Virus record (IMG/VR): IMGVR_UViG_3300008221_001529
Span: 1-39,144 of that record
From: a virus
Strand: one strand, 5' to 3'
DNA: 39,144 bases
Part shown: positions 24,272-31,094 of the stretch, piece after piece
Layout of the letters: the number at the start of each line of letters is the position of its first letter
How positions within the stretch are numbered: the stretch's first letter is position 1
Notes under the pieces: model-generated
The model's input: the letters and a program-made list of their open reading frames with translations, nothing else
The model's database searches: none
Told to the model about the DNA's origin: nothing
Program-made: the position numbers and the translations under genes

Positions 24272-24852
24272 TACGCAATCCCCAAGATTTGGTTTTTAAT
24301 ATCAATAGCGGTTTCAGCTGATATCCCCGCCTGTTTTACAATCTGCTCAACCTTAGTTGCAGCCTCGGCAGCAAAGGCACTACGGATTTCTTTCTCTACT
24401 TTAATGCTCGACATCGCCGCCGCTTCAATGCGCTGTACCACTAACGCTAACTGTCCAAGGGCTTTAGGCGAAATAGGTTCAGCACCTTCCTCTTCGGCTT
24501 CATCCATCATCTTCATCGAGGTTTCAAAGGCCATGGTGCGCACAAACTCTTGCAGCAATTTACCCACATCTGAGGTGGGCGCTTGGCCTAGCTTTGCCGT
24601 CCATACTTCAGCCACTTCACGCGACTGGCGAATGCGTTCACCCACTGACTCAAACTTTTTAGCAAAACGATTAAAGCCGGTGCGCGATAACTTGGCTTCA
24701 TCGGGTAAGCCATGTTCTTCAATCATTTGGTTAACAGCTTCAAGAATGTCTTTTTGGTGCATGTTGCCGCTACGTAATAGCGCATGCAGTTGATCGCGAA
24801 TTTCCTGTGGTAACAGGTTAACCTTTGATTTACGGCTACTGGATACTTGCAT
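24271..24852 (-). CDS. Terminase small subunit-like, Mu gp27 (DUF3486)
   Basis: This 193-residue DUF3486 protein starts SSRKSKVNLLPQEIRDQLHALLRSGNMHQKDILEAVNQMIEEHGLPDEAKLSRTGFNRFAKKFE, a typical helix-turn-helix DNA-recognition region. A helical oligomerisation region follows (VGKLLQEFVRTMAFETSMKMMDEAEEE). It recruits the large subunit to packaging DNA. It sits 22 bp after the gp26-like gene and is coupled to the 64-residue gene. Confidence 0.9.
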   Translation of the reverse strand: MQVSSSRKSKVNLLPQEIRDQLHALLRSGNMHQKDILEAVNQMIEEHGLPDEAKLSRTGFNRFAKKFESVGERIRQSREVAEVWTAKLGQAPTSDVGKLLQEFVRTMAFETSMKMMDEAEEEGAEPISPKALGQLALVVQRIEAAAMSSIKVEKEIRSAFAAEAATKVEQIVKQAGISAETAIDIKNQILGIA

Positions 24853-24874
24853 GATAACTCCTTGCTACATGATC

Positions 24875-25165
24875 CTAAGCCCGTGGGCGTTTAACACCTG
24901 GCACAACCGCTTGGCCTGTAGCCGCATCTTCACCACGACCAGTAAGGCGAGCAATTTGACACTCGGATACATTGCGTAATGTGATCAAGCCTTGCTCTTC
25001 AAGCCAGGCTAAATGACTGCGTACTTGGTCACGGCTAATGTTGTGGCCATACGCCTCAAGGCAAGAATCAACAATTGACTCGTTAGCTTCATAACCTTGC
25101 ATCTCTTTTAACGAGCGCAGGATCACAAGACGCTGGTCTTCCAGTAATAGTGTTTTGAAGCTCAT
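24875..25165 (-). CDS. Mu gp26-like winged-helix protein
   Basis: This 96-residue protein of the VpaChn25_0724/gp26 type reads LLEDQRLVILRSLKEMQGYEANESIVDSCLEAYGHNISRDQVRSHLAWLEEQGLITLRNV. It looks like a winged-helix domain with the recognition helix at about 43-57 and a wing after it. Its C-terminus is a flexible basic tail. It stands in the middle-late packaging cluster and its role is unproven; position suggests packaging or transcription of this block. Confidence 0.8.
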   Translation of the reverse strand: MSFKTLLLEDQRLVILRSLKEMQGYEANESIVDSCLEAYGHNISRDQVRSHLAWLEEQGLITLRNVSECQIARLTGRGEDAATGQAVVPGVKRPRA

Positions 25166-25174
25166 ATAAAATCC

Positions 25175-25420
25175 TTATTCATCAGTACCTAATTTGGTTA
25201 ACCAGTATTGTCTTACTTCTTTAATCTGCTTTTGTAACTCAACTTCAGCCGCAAAAACCTTGGGCACTGCTTTTTTTAAAATGATGTCGAGATCCTTTAA
25301 ATGAGGACTTATATGTTTATCTTTTTCTAAAACGTTTTTCGTTAAATCCTTAATAACAAATAAATCCGCAAGCAACCGAATACCATCACGCTCACCTTTA
25401 TTGAGTTGATTTCTAGCCAT
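25175..25420 (-). CDS. Hypothetical helical protein in packaging cluster
   Basis: This 81-residue, charged, all-helical protein (NQLNKGERDGIRLLADLFVIKDLTKNVLEKDK, then EVELQKQIKEVRQYWLTKLG) has no motif I can name. It is tightly packed between the DUF2730 gene (8-bp gap) and the gp26-like gene (9-bp gap), so it is clearly part of the operon. It has no counterpart I recognise in Mu. Confidence 0.65.
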   Translation of the reverse strand: MARNQLNKGERDGIRLLADLFVIKDLTKNVLEKDKHISPHLKDLDIILKKAVPKVFAAEVELQKQIKEVRQYWLTKLGTDE

Positions 25421-25428
25421 ATAAACCC

Positions 25429-25752
25429 CTATTTATCATCCTTTAAACGTTGTTCTAATAGCAGTTGCGCTAAGTGCTGCACCGGCTGTATTTTGGCTTC
25501 AAGTGATTCCATCTTGCCGTTAGTTCGCTCTAATGCGACTAATAGATCGGTCATTTGCTGTTGAGTGGGTAAGTTATCAACATGGGCTTTTAGTTGATCC
25601 ACTTTCTTATCAACCTTTGCCATTTCTGTTTTAACTTCAACCAGTTCATCTCGCTTGGCGTAAGTCTTAGACAGCAACGCGAGGATCAACATACCCAGCG
25701 TGCTCAATATTGCCCATGCCATAGGCCAATAGGCTTTAAGCCAGATTTCCAT
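25429..25752 (-). CDS. Mu gp25-like membrane-anchored coiled coil (DUF2730)
   Basis: This 107-residue protein has one N-terminal membrane segment (about 8-28, YWPMAWAILSTLGMLILALL) and then a long coiled coil (YAKRDELVEVKTEMAKVDKKVDQLKAHVDNLP... EAKIQPVQHLAQLLLEQRLK). This matches DUF2730/Mu gp25, encoded between lysis and packaging genes. A spanin-like or lysis-accessory role is possible but unproven. It shares a base with the zinc-finger gene stop. Confidence 0.8.
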   Translation of the reverse strand: MEIWLKAYWPMAWAILSTLGMLILALLSKTYAKRDELVEVKTEMAKVDKKVDQLKAHVDNLPTQQQMTDLLVALERTNGKMESLEAKIQPVQHLAQLLLEQRLKDDK

Positions 25753-25967
25753 TAGCGTTCCTTAGCCGTTTGGCAATCGACACATCGGGCCGCTGTAGGA
25801 ACAGCCACTAAACGTTCAGTTTCTATTTCAGCACCACAGCCAAGACAATAGCGCCTGCCTTGGCTATCTATATCCGGTTGCTCGACTGCATGAGTTAACT
25901 GGCGAGCAAGGGCGCTGTCTCTAAATGCTTGCTCAACCTCTTGTGCACGATCAAATGGATCAGCCAT
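25752..25967 (-). CDS. TraR/DksA-family C4 zinc-finger protein
   Basis: This 71-residue short TraR-like protein has an N-terminal helix (PFDRAQEVEQAFRDSALARQL) and a zinc finger CLGC...CVDC with family spacing (RYCLGCGAEIETERLVAVPTAARCVDCQTAKER). TraR-type proteins bind RNA polymerase in the secondary channel and mimic DksA with ppGpp. Phage copies may redirect host transcription. Its ATG overlaps the holin-like gene stop (TAATG). Confidence 0.85.
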   Translation of the reverse strand: MADPFDRAQEVEQAFRDSALARQLTHAVEQPDIDSQGRRYCLGCGAEIETERLVAVPTAARCVDCQTAKER

Positions 25968-26575
25968 TAACGCCCCTTAATCACATTGGCGCCAGCACTC
26001 ATTAGTGCACCAACCACTTTTTGGCCGCTCCCTTTTGGGTGCGGCGCAAAACCATCTAAAGTACGTAACCCTAAGTAAGCCCAAGCGGGAGTAGAGAGCA
26101 TTGCCGCTACCGCAACATCAATACCCACGCCATAATCAAAGGCATGTAGGCCTTCCATCAAAAAGCAATAGAGGATAGTTGCCCACATAGATTGGCGCGC
26201 CATCAATGGCCGTGTGGTACGTATGTAAGGATCTTCGGCTTTATCACCACTGCGAATGGTCTCTTGGGTTTCGTGCTGCTGGGCCTGCTTATCGTTAAGC
26301 GCTAGCTCTTGGCGGCGGGTAATTTCCTTTTCCATTTCGACTTTAATGCGCTCAAGTTCCACCAAGCTTTCAGGGGGAAGCTTTTTCATTTGATTGGCGA
26401 GCGCCATCTGTGCATCGGCTTTATTGTCACCAAACACGCTGTCAACTGACTGCACCATGTCGGCGACTTTGTCGGCGGTTTCACTGCCTCCAAACAGTGA
26501 TGAAATACCGCGGATGGCTGAAGGGCCAACCTCCATTGCAAGCTTTGCAGCTCCAAGTATTAGAGAGAGTGACAT
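25967..26575 (-). CDS. 3TM-type holin-like protein
   Basis: This 202-residue protein resembles the Holin_3TMs family. It has an N-terminal hydrophobic helix (LILGAAKLAMEVG), a helical charged middle (ELERIKVEMEKEITRRQELALNDKQAQQHETQE), the family block EDPYIRTTRPLMARQSMW, and C-terminal membrane segments (WATILYCFLMEGLHAF, VAVAAMLSTPAWAYLGL). It would permeabilise the inner membrane to let the endolysin out. It overlaps the preceding gene by 16 bp and lies within the lysis cluster. Confidence 0.75.
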   Translation of the reverse strand: MSLSLILGAAKLAMEVGPSAIRGISSLFGGSETADKVADMVQSVDSVFGDNKADAQMALANQMKKLPPESLVELERIKVEMEKEITRRQELALNDKQAQQHETQETIRSGDKAEDPYIRTTRPLMARQSMWATILYCFLMEGLHAFDYGVGIDVAVAAMLSTPAWAYLGLRTLDGFAPHPKGSGQKVVGALMSAGANVIKGR

Positions 26576-26820
26576 GTTCGTAAACTCCTGAGTTTTGATT
26601 GTCTGTCGGTGCCGCTAGGCACCAGATGTTGATTTAAATGAAGGTTGATATCGCATTGACTGACGTTATGCCACGCCCGTTCAAAGTAATATTGCATGGT
26701 GCCGCAATGGCTAAATAACGGCGGCTCTGTGTCATGTGCGAGTTTGTTGTGTGCTGCTAACTCAGCATTAAGACGCTGTTTGCGCCCTTGTTGTTTTGAA
26801 AACTCCCAGTTTTTACCCAT
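26560..26820 (-). CDS. Hypothetical protein coupled to endolysin gene
   Basis: This has 86 residues from ATG 26820, which overlaps the endolysin stop (TAATG), a coupling typical of real genes; a longer reading from 26835 would lie within the endolysin gene. It is basic and His-rich (NWEFSKQQGRKQRLNAELAAHNKLAHDTEPPLFSHCGTMQYYF). It has no membrane segment or signal peptide, so it is not an obvious spanin. It corresponds in position to Mu gp23. Confidence 0.6.
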   Translation of the reverse strand: MGKNWEFSKQQGRKQRLNAELAAHNKLAHDTEPPLFSHCGTMQYYFERAWHNVSQCDINLHLNQHLVPSGTDRQSKLRSLRTCHSL

Positions 26821-27404
26821 TACTGCATCCCCCACGCGGCATTGGTGAGGTTGACTAAGCGGTTATGCCAGCCCTCAATAAACCGACCTTGAGAGGTATT
26901 CTTTATGATGATACGGGCATAAAAACGCGCACGGCGTAGGCCGTAACGGGCACACAGGTATTCAACATCACAACCATGAATGGCGGCGCGAGTCGCGGGG
27001 CCAATCTTACTGTCCGCTTTAGTGCCAGCAATTTCTTGCAGCATTAAAATGGCATTGGTTACGCCATGCTGCACCGCAGCATCGAAGGTATACAGCGCAA
27101 CAGGGCCAGACCACTCTTGGCAGTAAGCGGGTTTCCAATAGCGGGTGTGATACAGGTTAACAATGGCGTCTAATGTGAGGGATGAAATATCAAGATTAGG
27201 GAACGCGCGTTTACTAATGCCACCCTTGGTTTCACCGCCAGCATCTTTGGGGTCATTCACATAGCCAAGATTAGGCTTAGGTCTCCCGTCTTGATTAAGT
27301 GCACCTTCTTCAATCAATACAAAGCGCACAGCATGAATAAACTCAGGTGAGTATCCAGCAGTTGAAAACGCTATGCTGACAAAAGAATGAGAGGATGAAA
27401 ACAT
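26820..27404 (-). CDS. Endolysin, GH108 family (Mu gp22-like)
   Basis: This 194-residue peptidoglycan hydrolase of the glycosyl hydrolase 108 family has the EEG motif with the presumed catalytic Glu in FVLIEEGAL (~29-37), then NDPKDAGGETKGGISKRAFP, the GH108 hallmark. TFDAAVQHGVTNAILMLQEIAGTKADSKIGPATRAA and RARFYARII..FIEGWHNRLVNL complete the domain and the C-terminal peptidoglycan-binding part. There is no signal peptide, so export needs the holin. The annotated ATG has no clear ribosome-binding site and directly follows a long hairpin; an internal GTG is an alternative start. Confidence 0.9.
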   Translation of the reverse strand: MFSSSHSFVSIAFSTAGYSPEFIHAVRFVLIEEGALNQDGRPKPNLGYVNDPKDAGGETKGGISKRAFPNLDISSLTLDAIVNLYHTRYWKPAYCQEWSGPVALYTFDAAVQHGVTNAILMLQEIAGTKADSKIGPATRAAIHGCDVEYLCARYGLRRARFYARIIIKNTSQGRFIEGWHNRLVNLTNAAWGMQ

Positions 27405-27448
27405 AAAAGCACAACCTGATTAAAATAGCCTAATCGGATTGTGCTTTT
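27405..27448 (-). terminator. 18-bp hairpin abutting the endolysin start
   Basis: Arms AAAAGCACAACCTGATTA (27405-27422) and TAATCGGATTGTGCTTTT (27431-27448) pair at 17 of 18 positions (one G-U, one mismatch in the minus-strand RNA) with an 8-nt loop. The A/T-rich arms supply a U-tract on both strands, so it could terminate transcription in either direction. Its 3' arm ends at the base before ATG 27404. Confidence 0.7.
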
Positions 27449-27464
27449 TATAGTGAGGAGGGAT

Positions 27465-27480
27465 TAATTAACGTTAATTA
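27465..27480. promoter_or_regulatory. 16-bp perfect palindrome upstream of endolysin, candidate activator site
   Basis: TAATTAACGTTAATTA reads identically on both strands. On the minus strand a TATAAA (27452-27447) follows 12 bases after it. A Mor-type activator site for lysis/late genes would be expected hereabouts. This is inference; no Mor consensus for this phage is known to me. Confidence 0.4.
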
Positions 27481-27487
27481 TTCTCTG

Positions 27488-27943
27488 CTACTGTAGTGTG
27501 CAGGTAGCTATTAAACCTAGGTCTGTTTTTAATAACTTAGTTTTAAAGTTATATCCCCAAACCATAGTATTAGTTTCGTTATCATAAGCTTTAATTGCGG
27601 CGGTAAAACTTTCTAACATGTTATTCAATAGCGTCTTGTTTTGTGCCATATCAATTGCAATCAATGATGAACCTGCACAATGCATATTTGCATAAGCAAA
27701 AGAATCCATCACCTTATCATCATCACTTGATATTTCTATCATTGATGAAACACTACTAGCTGACACGATAATAACACCATTCTTAACATTCTGTTTTAAG
27801 CTATCACCAACACTTTCCCATTTGTCACTTAAAGTAATACCAGATAAGTCCAATCGTTCAACCGCTTCATTAGGTGGCGGTAATTCCTTAGCTGTTACTA
27901 CACTAGGTAATATCAAAAGGACTGATAACAAAAACTTCTTCAT
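27488..27943 (-). CDS. Exported small protein of unknown function between mor and endolysin
   Basis: This 151-residue protein has a clear Sec signal peptide (MKKFLLSVLLILPSVVTA, predicted cut after VTA near residue 18). The mature protein is soluble, with two cysteines (MHCAGSS, IATCTLQ) that could pair in the periplasm, and helix-forming segments (MDSFAYANMHCAGS, LLNNMLESFTAAIKAYD). I do not recognise the family. It starts 12 bp after the mor stop, with AAAGGGAA upstream, and ends at the palindrome/hairpin region, so it is co-transcribed with mor. Periplasmic proteins at such positions are often lysogenic conversion or superinfection factors. Confidence 0.7.
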   Translation of the reverse strand: MKKFLLSVLLILPSVVTAKELPPPNEAVERLDLSGITLSDKWESVGDSLKQNVKNGVIIVSASSVSSMIEISSDDDKVMDSFAYANMHCAGSSLIAIDMAQNKTLLNNMLESFTAAIKAYDNETNTMVWGYNFKTKLLKTDLGLIATCTLQ

Positions 27944-27955
27944 AATTCCCTTTCC

Positions 27956-28387
27956 TTAAAACAAATCCGGTTGTCTATTTTTCACTTCTCGTTTGCGCAT
28001 CTTAGCAATAACCCGATAGATATGCTGCATGCTTTTGTCGTATTTGCGCGACAGCTCTTCAACGTTATCGCCTTTAAACTCATGCCAAATCGACAAGTTC
28101 ATAATCTCTGATTCTAATTGACGGCCACGGGGCAAGTACAACTGCACACCGCCAAACTCACGGCAAATACGATTCAATAATGCGATCGCAATTTTACTAT
28201 CGGCATGATGAATTTCAAGCTCATGGCGAAACATGGCATAAATTTGCCGCATGGCTTCAGGCCAGCGCTGTGACTCTTCATCATCTTCGGCTATGCGCTC
28301 AACATCTTCTAAGCTGACATTGTCGTAACCGAAAAAGTCGCCGTTACTTTCCGCATTGCCTGACTGTGTTGCATTGTGTTGTTCCAT
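27956..28387 (-). CDS. mor: Middle operon regulator Mor (Mu gp17-like)
   Basis: This 143-residue Mor/C family transcription activator has an N-terminal acidic region, a dimerisation part (RWPEAMRQIYAMFRHELEIHHADSKIAIALLNRICREFGGVQLYLPRGRQLESEI), and a C-terminal helix-turn-helix (WHEFKGDNVEELSRKYDKSMQHIYRVIAKMRKRE, ~107-133). It recruits RNA polymerase to middle/late promoters. No separate C gene is visible, so Mor may drive all late genes. The ATG follows AGGGGGTGAGCT. A terminator lies ~18 bp upstream, so its expression is insulated from early readthrough. Confidence 0.93.
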   Translation of the reverse strand: MEQHNATQSGNAESNGDFFGYDNVSLEDVERIAEDDEESQRWPEAMRQIYAMFRHELEIHHADSKIAIALLNRICREFGGVQLYLPRGRQLESEIMNLSIWHEFKGDNVEELSRKYDKSMQHIYRVIAKMRKREVKNRQPDLF

Positions 28388-28405
28388 AGCTCACCCCCTA
28401 GATAC

Positions 28406-28431
28406 AAAAACACCCCGCTAGGCGAGGTGTT
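28406..28431 (-). terminator. Early-transcript terminator immediately before mor
   Basis: On the minus strand ACACCTCGC-CTA-GCGGGGTGT forms a strong GC stem (one G-U) ending in TTTTTGT. It follows the membrane-protein gene and precedes mor by ~18 bp. Confidence 0.85.
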
Positions 28432-28434
28432 AAT

Positions 28435-28470
28435 AGTATACGGCACAGGTGATCCCATCGTCATGGGATC
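28435..28470 (-). promoter_or_regulatory. Candidate mor promoter with 20-bp palindromic operator
   Basis: GATCCCAT-CGTC-ATGGGATC (28451-28470) is a perfect inverted repeat. On the minus strand ATGACG in its centre could be a -35, 18 bp from a good -10, TATACT (28440-28435). Transcription would start near 28428, inside the terminator stem, so this message would escape termination. The palindrome could instead be a second hairpin of the terminator. Confidence 0.5.
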
Positions 28471-28472
28471 GG

Positions 28473-28739
28473 CTATTTCTTCCATAGTTCAGCGTTCTTA
28501 TCATCCTCCTCTGTCGATTGAGGAGTTTGCTCTGCCTCTTTATTCATGTATGTATAAATACCAATCACTAAAGCTATGAACAAAATGACTATCTGAAAAA
28601 ATTGCATCAAGCTTAAATTGAAGTGTTCCATAATCCACCCAACAGCTAAGGCAATAAATAAAAAAGGGGCTAACCAGCCAATAATCCTAAATAAAAATAG
28701 TGCAATAACTATGGCTAAAATCAAACCAATAAATGCCAT
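28473..28739 (-). CDS. Small membrane protein, 2-3 TM segments
   Basis: This 88-residue protein has hydrophobic segments at about 3-20 (FIGLILAIVIALFLFRII), 22-38 (WLAPFLFIALAVGWIM) and 45-64 (MQFFQIVILFIALVIGIYTY), then a hydrophilic acidic tail (KEAEQTPQSTEEDDKNAELWKK). It has no family I recognise. It follows gemA directly (stop and start adjacent) as the last gene of the early operon, just before the terminator. Early membrane proteins in transposable phages can block superinfection, but that is speculation here. Confidence 0.65.
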   Translation of the reverse strand: MAFIGLILAIVIALFLFRIIGWLAPFLFIALAVGWIMEHFNLSLMQFFQIVILFIALVIGIYTYMNKEAEQTPQSTEEDDKNAELWKK

Positions 28740-29261
28740 TCAAACCTCCTGTTCAAAATGTTTAGCATAATATAAAGCTAATTTTTCATATCCTGCTTGA
28801 GCTGTCAATTTATCGTTAGACGGTATACGCCCACCACTGATGGTAATAGCATTAACCATACAGCGATAATGCCACTTCTTTAACGCTTCCAATACTTGTG
28901 CTGCCTGTACCGACTTTAACCACTCAATGCGATCTACCCCTTGGCCATTACTGGTTTTAGTCATCCGCTTTACGTAAGTGTTTAACGCCACCTCGGTTTT
29001 ACTGCGCACAAAGCCCTGGTCAAACATAGTCAGCCAAATAGCGCGGATTTTAGCCACCTCAGCAGCCCGAGCTTTTGGCTTGCTAGACTTGGGTTTAAAG
29101 CCGCGCAACTTCATCGCATCCACCACAGCATTAAGCTGGGTATCACTCATGCCTTTAGCACTGCGTTTTCCGGTTATCTGCTCTAATAAATTACGGTACA
29201 TATCATCATCAAGGTGCAGATCACGTTTACCGATTTGGACTAACTTGAGGGCGTTAGACAT
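28740..29261 (-). CDS. gemA: GemA, Mu gp16-like regulator (DUF1018)
   Basis: This 173-residue protein is of the DUF1018/GemA family. The start LKLVQIGKRDLHLDDDMYRNLLEQITGKRSAKGMSDTQLNAVVDAMKLRGFKPK is characteristic (Mu: 'i.l.hva.reLgl.ed.Yr..L...tG..S...l'). A C-terminal region (IRAIWLTMFDQGFVRSKTEVALNTYVKRMTK...VDRIEWLKSVQAAQVLEALKKWHYR) completes it. GemA modulates host gene expression and gyrase-linked functions in Mu. It lies 9 bp after the zinc-ribbon gene. Confidence 0.92.
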   Translation of the reverse strand: MSNALKLVQIGKRDLHLDDDMYRNLLEQITGKRSAKGMSDTQLNAVVDAMKLRGFKPKSSKPKARAAEVAKIRAIWLTMFDQGFVRSKTEVALNTYVKRMTKTSNGQGVDRIEWLKSVQAAQVLEALKKWHYRCMVNAITISGGRIPSNDKLTAQAGYEKLALYYAKHFEQEV

Positions 29262-29270
29262 AAATACCCC

Positions 29271-29540
29271 CTAAGCTGTTTTCAAGTCAGTCGATGGATG
29301 AACAACACGAAATAACTCCACTCGGGTGCTGTAAGCTTTTTTGATAAAGGGTTCGTGACAGTGTGGACAAACTGAAATTGAATCCCACATGGTATTTTTC
29401 TCTTCAGGTACAACCGTTTTTAGCTCGCCTAAACAGCATGGCGCCTTAAAGGTAATCATTTTAAAGCCCGCTATTTCGGCTTTTTGTAACCATTGTTGAT
29501 ATTCAACTAAGGCATTATTGGTTGTGTTAACGTTTTCCAT
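29271..29540 (-). CDS. Small zinc-ribbon protein
   Basis: This 89-residue protein has paired cysteines CC (APCCLGELKTVVPEE) and CPHCHEPF, spaced like a zinc ribbon at about 35-63, and a helical N-terminus (NALVEYQQWLQKAEIAGFKM). Proteins of this type are common in the early region of Mu-like phages, but their function is unknown. It lies 8 bp after the next zinc-binding gene and before gemA. Confidence 0.65.
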   Translation of the reverse strand: MENVNTTNNALVEYQQWLQKAEIAGFKMITFKAPCCLGELKTVVPEEKNTMWDSISVCPHCHEPFIKKAYSTRVELFRVVHPSTDLKTA

Positions 29541-29548
29541 TATGTCTC

Positions 29549-29785
29549 CTATGCAGCGTTGCTGCGTTCATGTCTATGTTCGGCTTGGCACGCTTTACAG
29601 CGACACTGTAGGCCGTCGGCCTCACGTACTGACGGCGACCAAAATAAAGTGTCTTGCGGCCAAAACTCAAGGCAGCGAGGGCATAACTTCTGCAGGCCAA
29701 CCTCGTCATCAATGACAGCTTTACCCGTCGCTAAACGACGTTGCAATAGCATTGGTTTCATTAATGGCGTGTATTCACCGAACAT
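29549..29785 (-). CDS. Small C4 zinc-binding protein
   Basis: This 78-residue protein carries LCPRCLEFWPQDTLFWSP and then CRCKACQAEHRHERS. The two CxxC knuckles are spaced like the zinc-binding part often found next to HNH or recombination-associated phage proteins. No nuclease motif is present, so it is a stand-alone knuckle. ATG 29785 (MFGEYTPLMKP) is preceded by GGGGGTGAACT. Confidence 0.65.
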   Translation of the reverse strand: MFGEYTPLMKPMLLQRRLATGKAVIDDEVGLQKLCPRCLEFWPQDTLFWSPSVREADGLQCRCKACQAEHRHERSNAA

Positions 29786-29812
29786 AGTTCACCCCCCTTA
29801 AACCGCTTTTAA

Positions 29813-30082
29813 TTAATATTCAGTTGAGGTAAAAAGGCGCGGAAAATCGCCGCCAGTAGCAACTTCAATCGCAAGTTGTTCTTTGAAAGTTCTTTTTAAA
29901 AGTTCACCACCTTCATCCCGTTCATCAACAAAATGAGTCAATGATTCAAGCTGCGTTTCAGTTAACTCTTGTGGTTCATCTATTATCTCAGGATCGCCAT
30001 AGCATAAAATGTACTCATTAATACAATCTTCAAGCGATGCACCTATCATCCAGTCGTATTCATTTATTGCATAAACGTTCAT
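29813..30082 (-). CDS. Acidic hypothetical protein
   Basis: This 89-residue, strongly acidic protein (LEDCINEYILCYGDPEIIDEPQELTETQLESLTHFVDERDEGGE) has a hydrophobic C-terminus. Charge and size recall DNA-mimic or antirestriction proteins, but I see no specific motif. GGAG precedes the ATG at 30082 (TAGGAGTGAGTAATG). It is separated by a 92-bp gap from the upstream gene, which I find empty. Confidence 0.6.
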   Translation of the reverse strand: MNVYAINEYDWMIGASLEDCINEYILCYGDPEIIDEPQELTETQLESLTHFVDERDEGGELLKRTFKEQLAIEVATGGDFPRLFTSTEY

Positions 30083-30174
30083 TACTCACTCCTAATTTGG
30101 CTGCTCATCAGTGCTTGGCTACCACGCCAAACAGACAAACCAGGCACTGCAAGCGCCTAGCTTGTTTCGCTTAA

Positions 30175-30687
30175 TCAACTCAGTGCTTGTTCGGTTGTTT
30201 CTGAACCAGTACTCAGACAATCGGCTTTGGTTACAAATAAACCATCAAGCTTTTTAAATTGACGACAAAGTACTGAGGCTTTAGAAAAGTAGGGAGAAAT
30301 CCAAATCAATTTTTCATGTAGATCGGGGTATTCATGTTTCGCTCTACGTTTGCCATAGATCTTCTCTATTTGAGTAATATCCTTTAGTTTGTAACGCGAT
30401 ACAGTTTTATGACACCAAACATCAGGTAGAATGCTGGGCGCATCATCAGGTAGATTTTTAACCTGTTTACACCAAGCGCCTTTAATTACTCCGTCTATGT
30501 AAACAGCCAATAACGTTTTAGATTCACCATCACGACAACGGTCTATACTTATCTCATGTCCTTTGTAACTAAACTTCACTGATACCCATGGTCGCGCCAT
30601 TTCAACTTCAAGGTTTTTCCACTTTTCTTTGCTAATCAAGCTTGAAGCTTTAGCAGTAGTAGGTTTATCGCTGGTTGTTTTACTCAT
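30175..30687 (-). CDS. Hypothetical early protein
   Basis: This has 170 residues from ATG 30687, chosen because AAAGGA lies eight bases upstream; another ATG at 30693 is two codons earlier. A Ser/Thr/Lys-rich N-terminus is followed by a beta-rich core (WVSVKFSYKGHEISIDRCRDGESKTLLAVYIDGVIKGAW) and a basic helical part (YKLKDITQIEKIYGKRRAKHEYPDLHEKLIWISPYFSKASVLCRQFKKLDGLF). It may bind nucleic acid. It is not recognisable as Gam. It overlaps the upstream small gene by eight bases. Confidence 0.65.
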   Translation of the reverse strand: MSKTTSDKPTTAKASSLISKEKWKNLEVEMARPWVSVKFSYKGHEISIDRCRDGESKTLLAVYIDGVIKGAWCKQVKNLPDDAPSILPDVWCHKTVSRYKLKDITQIEKIYGKRRAKHEYPDLHEKLIWISPYFSKASVLCRQFKKLDGLFVTKADCLSTGSETTEQALS

Positions 30688-30859
30688 TGTCATGTTCCTT
30701 TTCTTCACTATTTTTAAGCACGGTTCGTTTTGTTTTTTGTGGCTTTCTGGTGCGCCAGTCATTGCCTAAGTGTTCATTGGACCAAGCTTCTGCACTAGGC
30801 TCATCACAGCTGCGGTGCGCCATGATGTAGGCGATAAGTTGGTCATGCCGTTTGCTCAT
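30680..30859 (-). CDS. Small basic hypothetical protein
   Basis: This has 59 residues from ATG 30859 (MSKRHDQLIAYIMAHRSCDEPSAEAWSNEHLGNDWRTRKPQKTKR). The longer frame begins inside the upstream gene, and GGATGATAAAC precedes the chosen start. It has a short helix, then a Lys/Arg-rich tail. It overlaps both neighbours, as expected in a compact early operon. Function unknown. Confidence 0.5.
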   Translation of the reverse strand: MSKRHDQLIAYIMAHRSCDEPSAEAWSNEHLGNDWRTRKPQKTKRTVLKNSEEKEHDNE

Positions 30860-31094
30860 GTTTATCATCCACTGAACGTTCATTTTTCAATGCGTCATAC
30901 TCTTCACGCACGTTGGAACTCTCGCGGCCCAGTACAAAGTTAAGTGCAGCAATGTAGCCATCTTCAAAGGTCGAATCTGGGAATACAGTTCCGGTGATAT
31001 CGCTTTCAATTAATGTTTCAGCCATGTCGATTTCACGCTCTAATTCACCTTGGCTATAGGGCGCGGTGAACAGCCATTTAAGATCATTCATCAT
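30843..31094 (-). CDS. Acidic hypothetical early protein
   Basis: This has 83 residues from ATG 31094, preceded by AAGGAG. It is helical and acidic: LKWLFTAPYSQGELEREIDMAETLIESDITGTVFPDSTFEDGYIAALNFVLGRESSNVREEYDALKNER. The 'EDGYIAALNFVLG' helix suggests a small bundle. I do not recognise the family. It overlaps the preceding gene's stop by 11 bp and the next start by 17 bp. Confidence 0.6.
   Translation of the reverse strand: MMNDLKWLFTAPYSQGELEREIDMAETLIESDITGTVFPDSTFEDGYIAALNFVLGRESSNVREEYDALKNERSVDDKHEQTA

Noticed and set aside
24051-24793. Plus-strand ORFs over the terminase small subunit region (24051..24299, 24230..24793)
   Set aside because: Ser/Cys-rich shadow translations of well-recognised minus-strand genes.
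28376-28579. Plus-strand ORF of 67 residues across the mor leader
   Set aside because: It spans a terminator and palindrome, and its composition is not protein-like.
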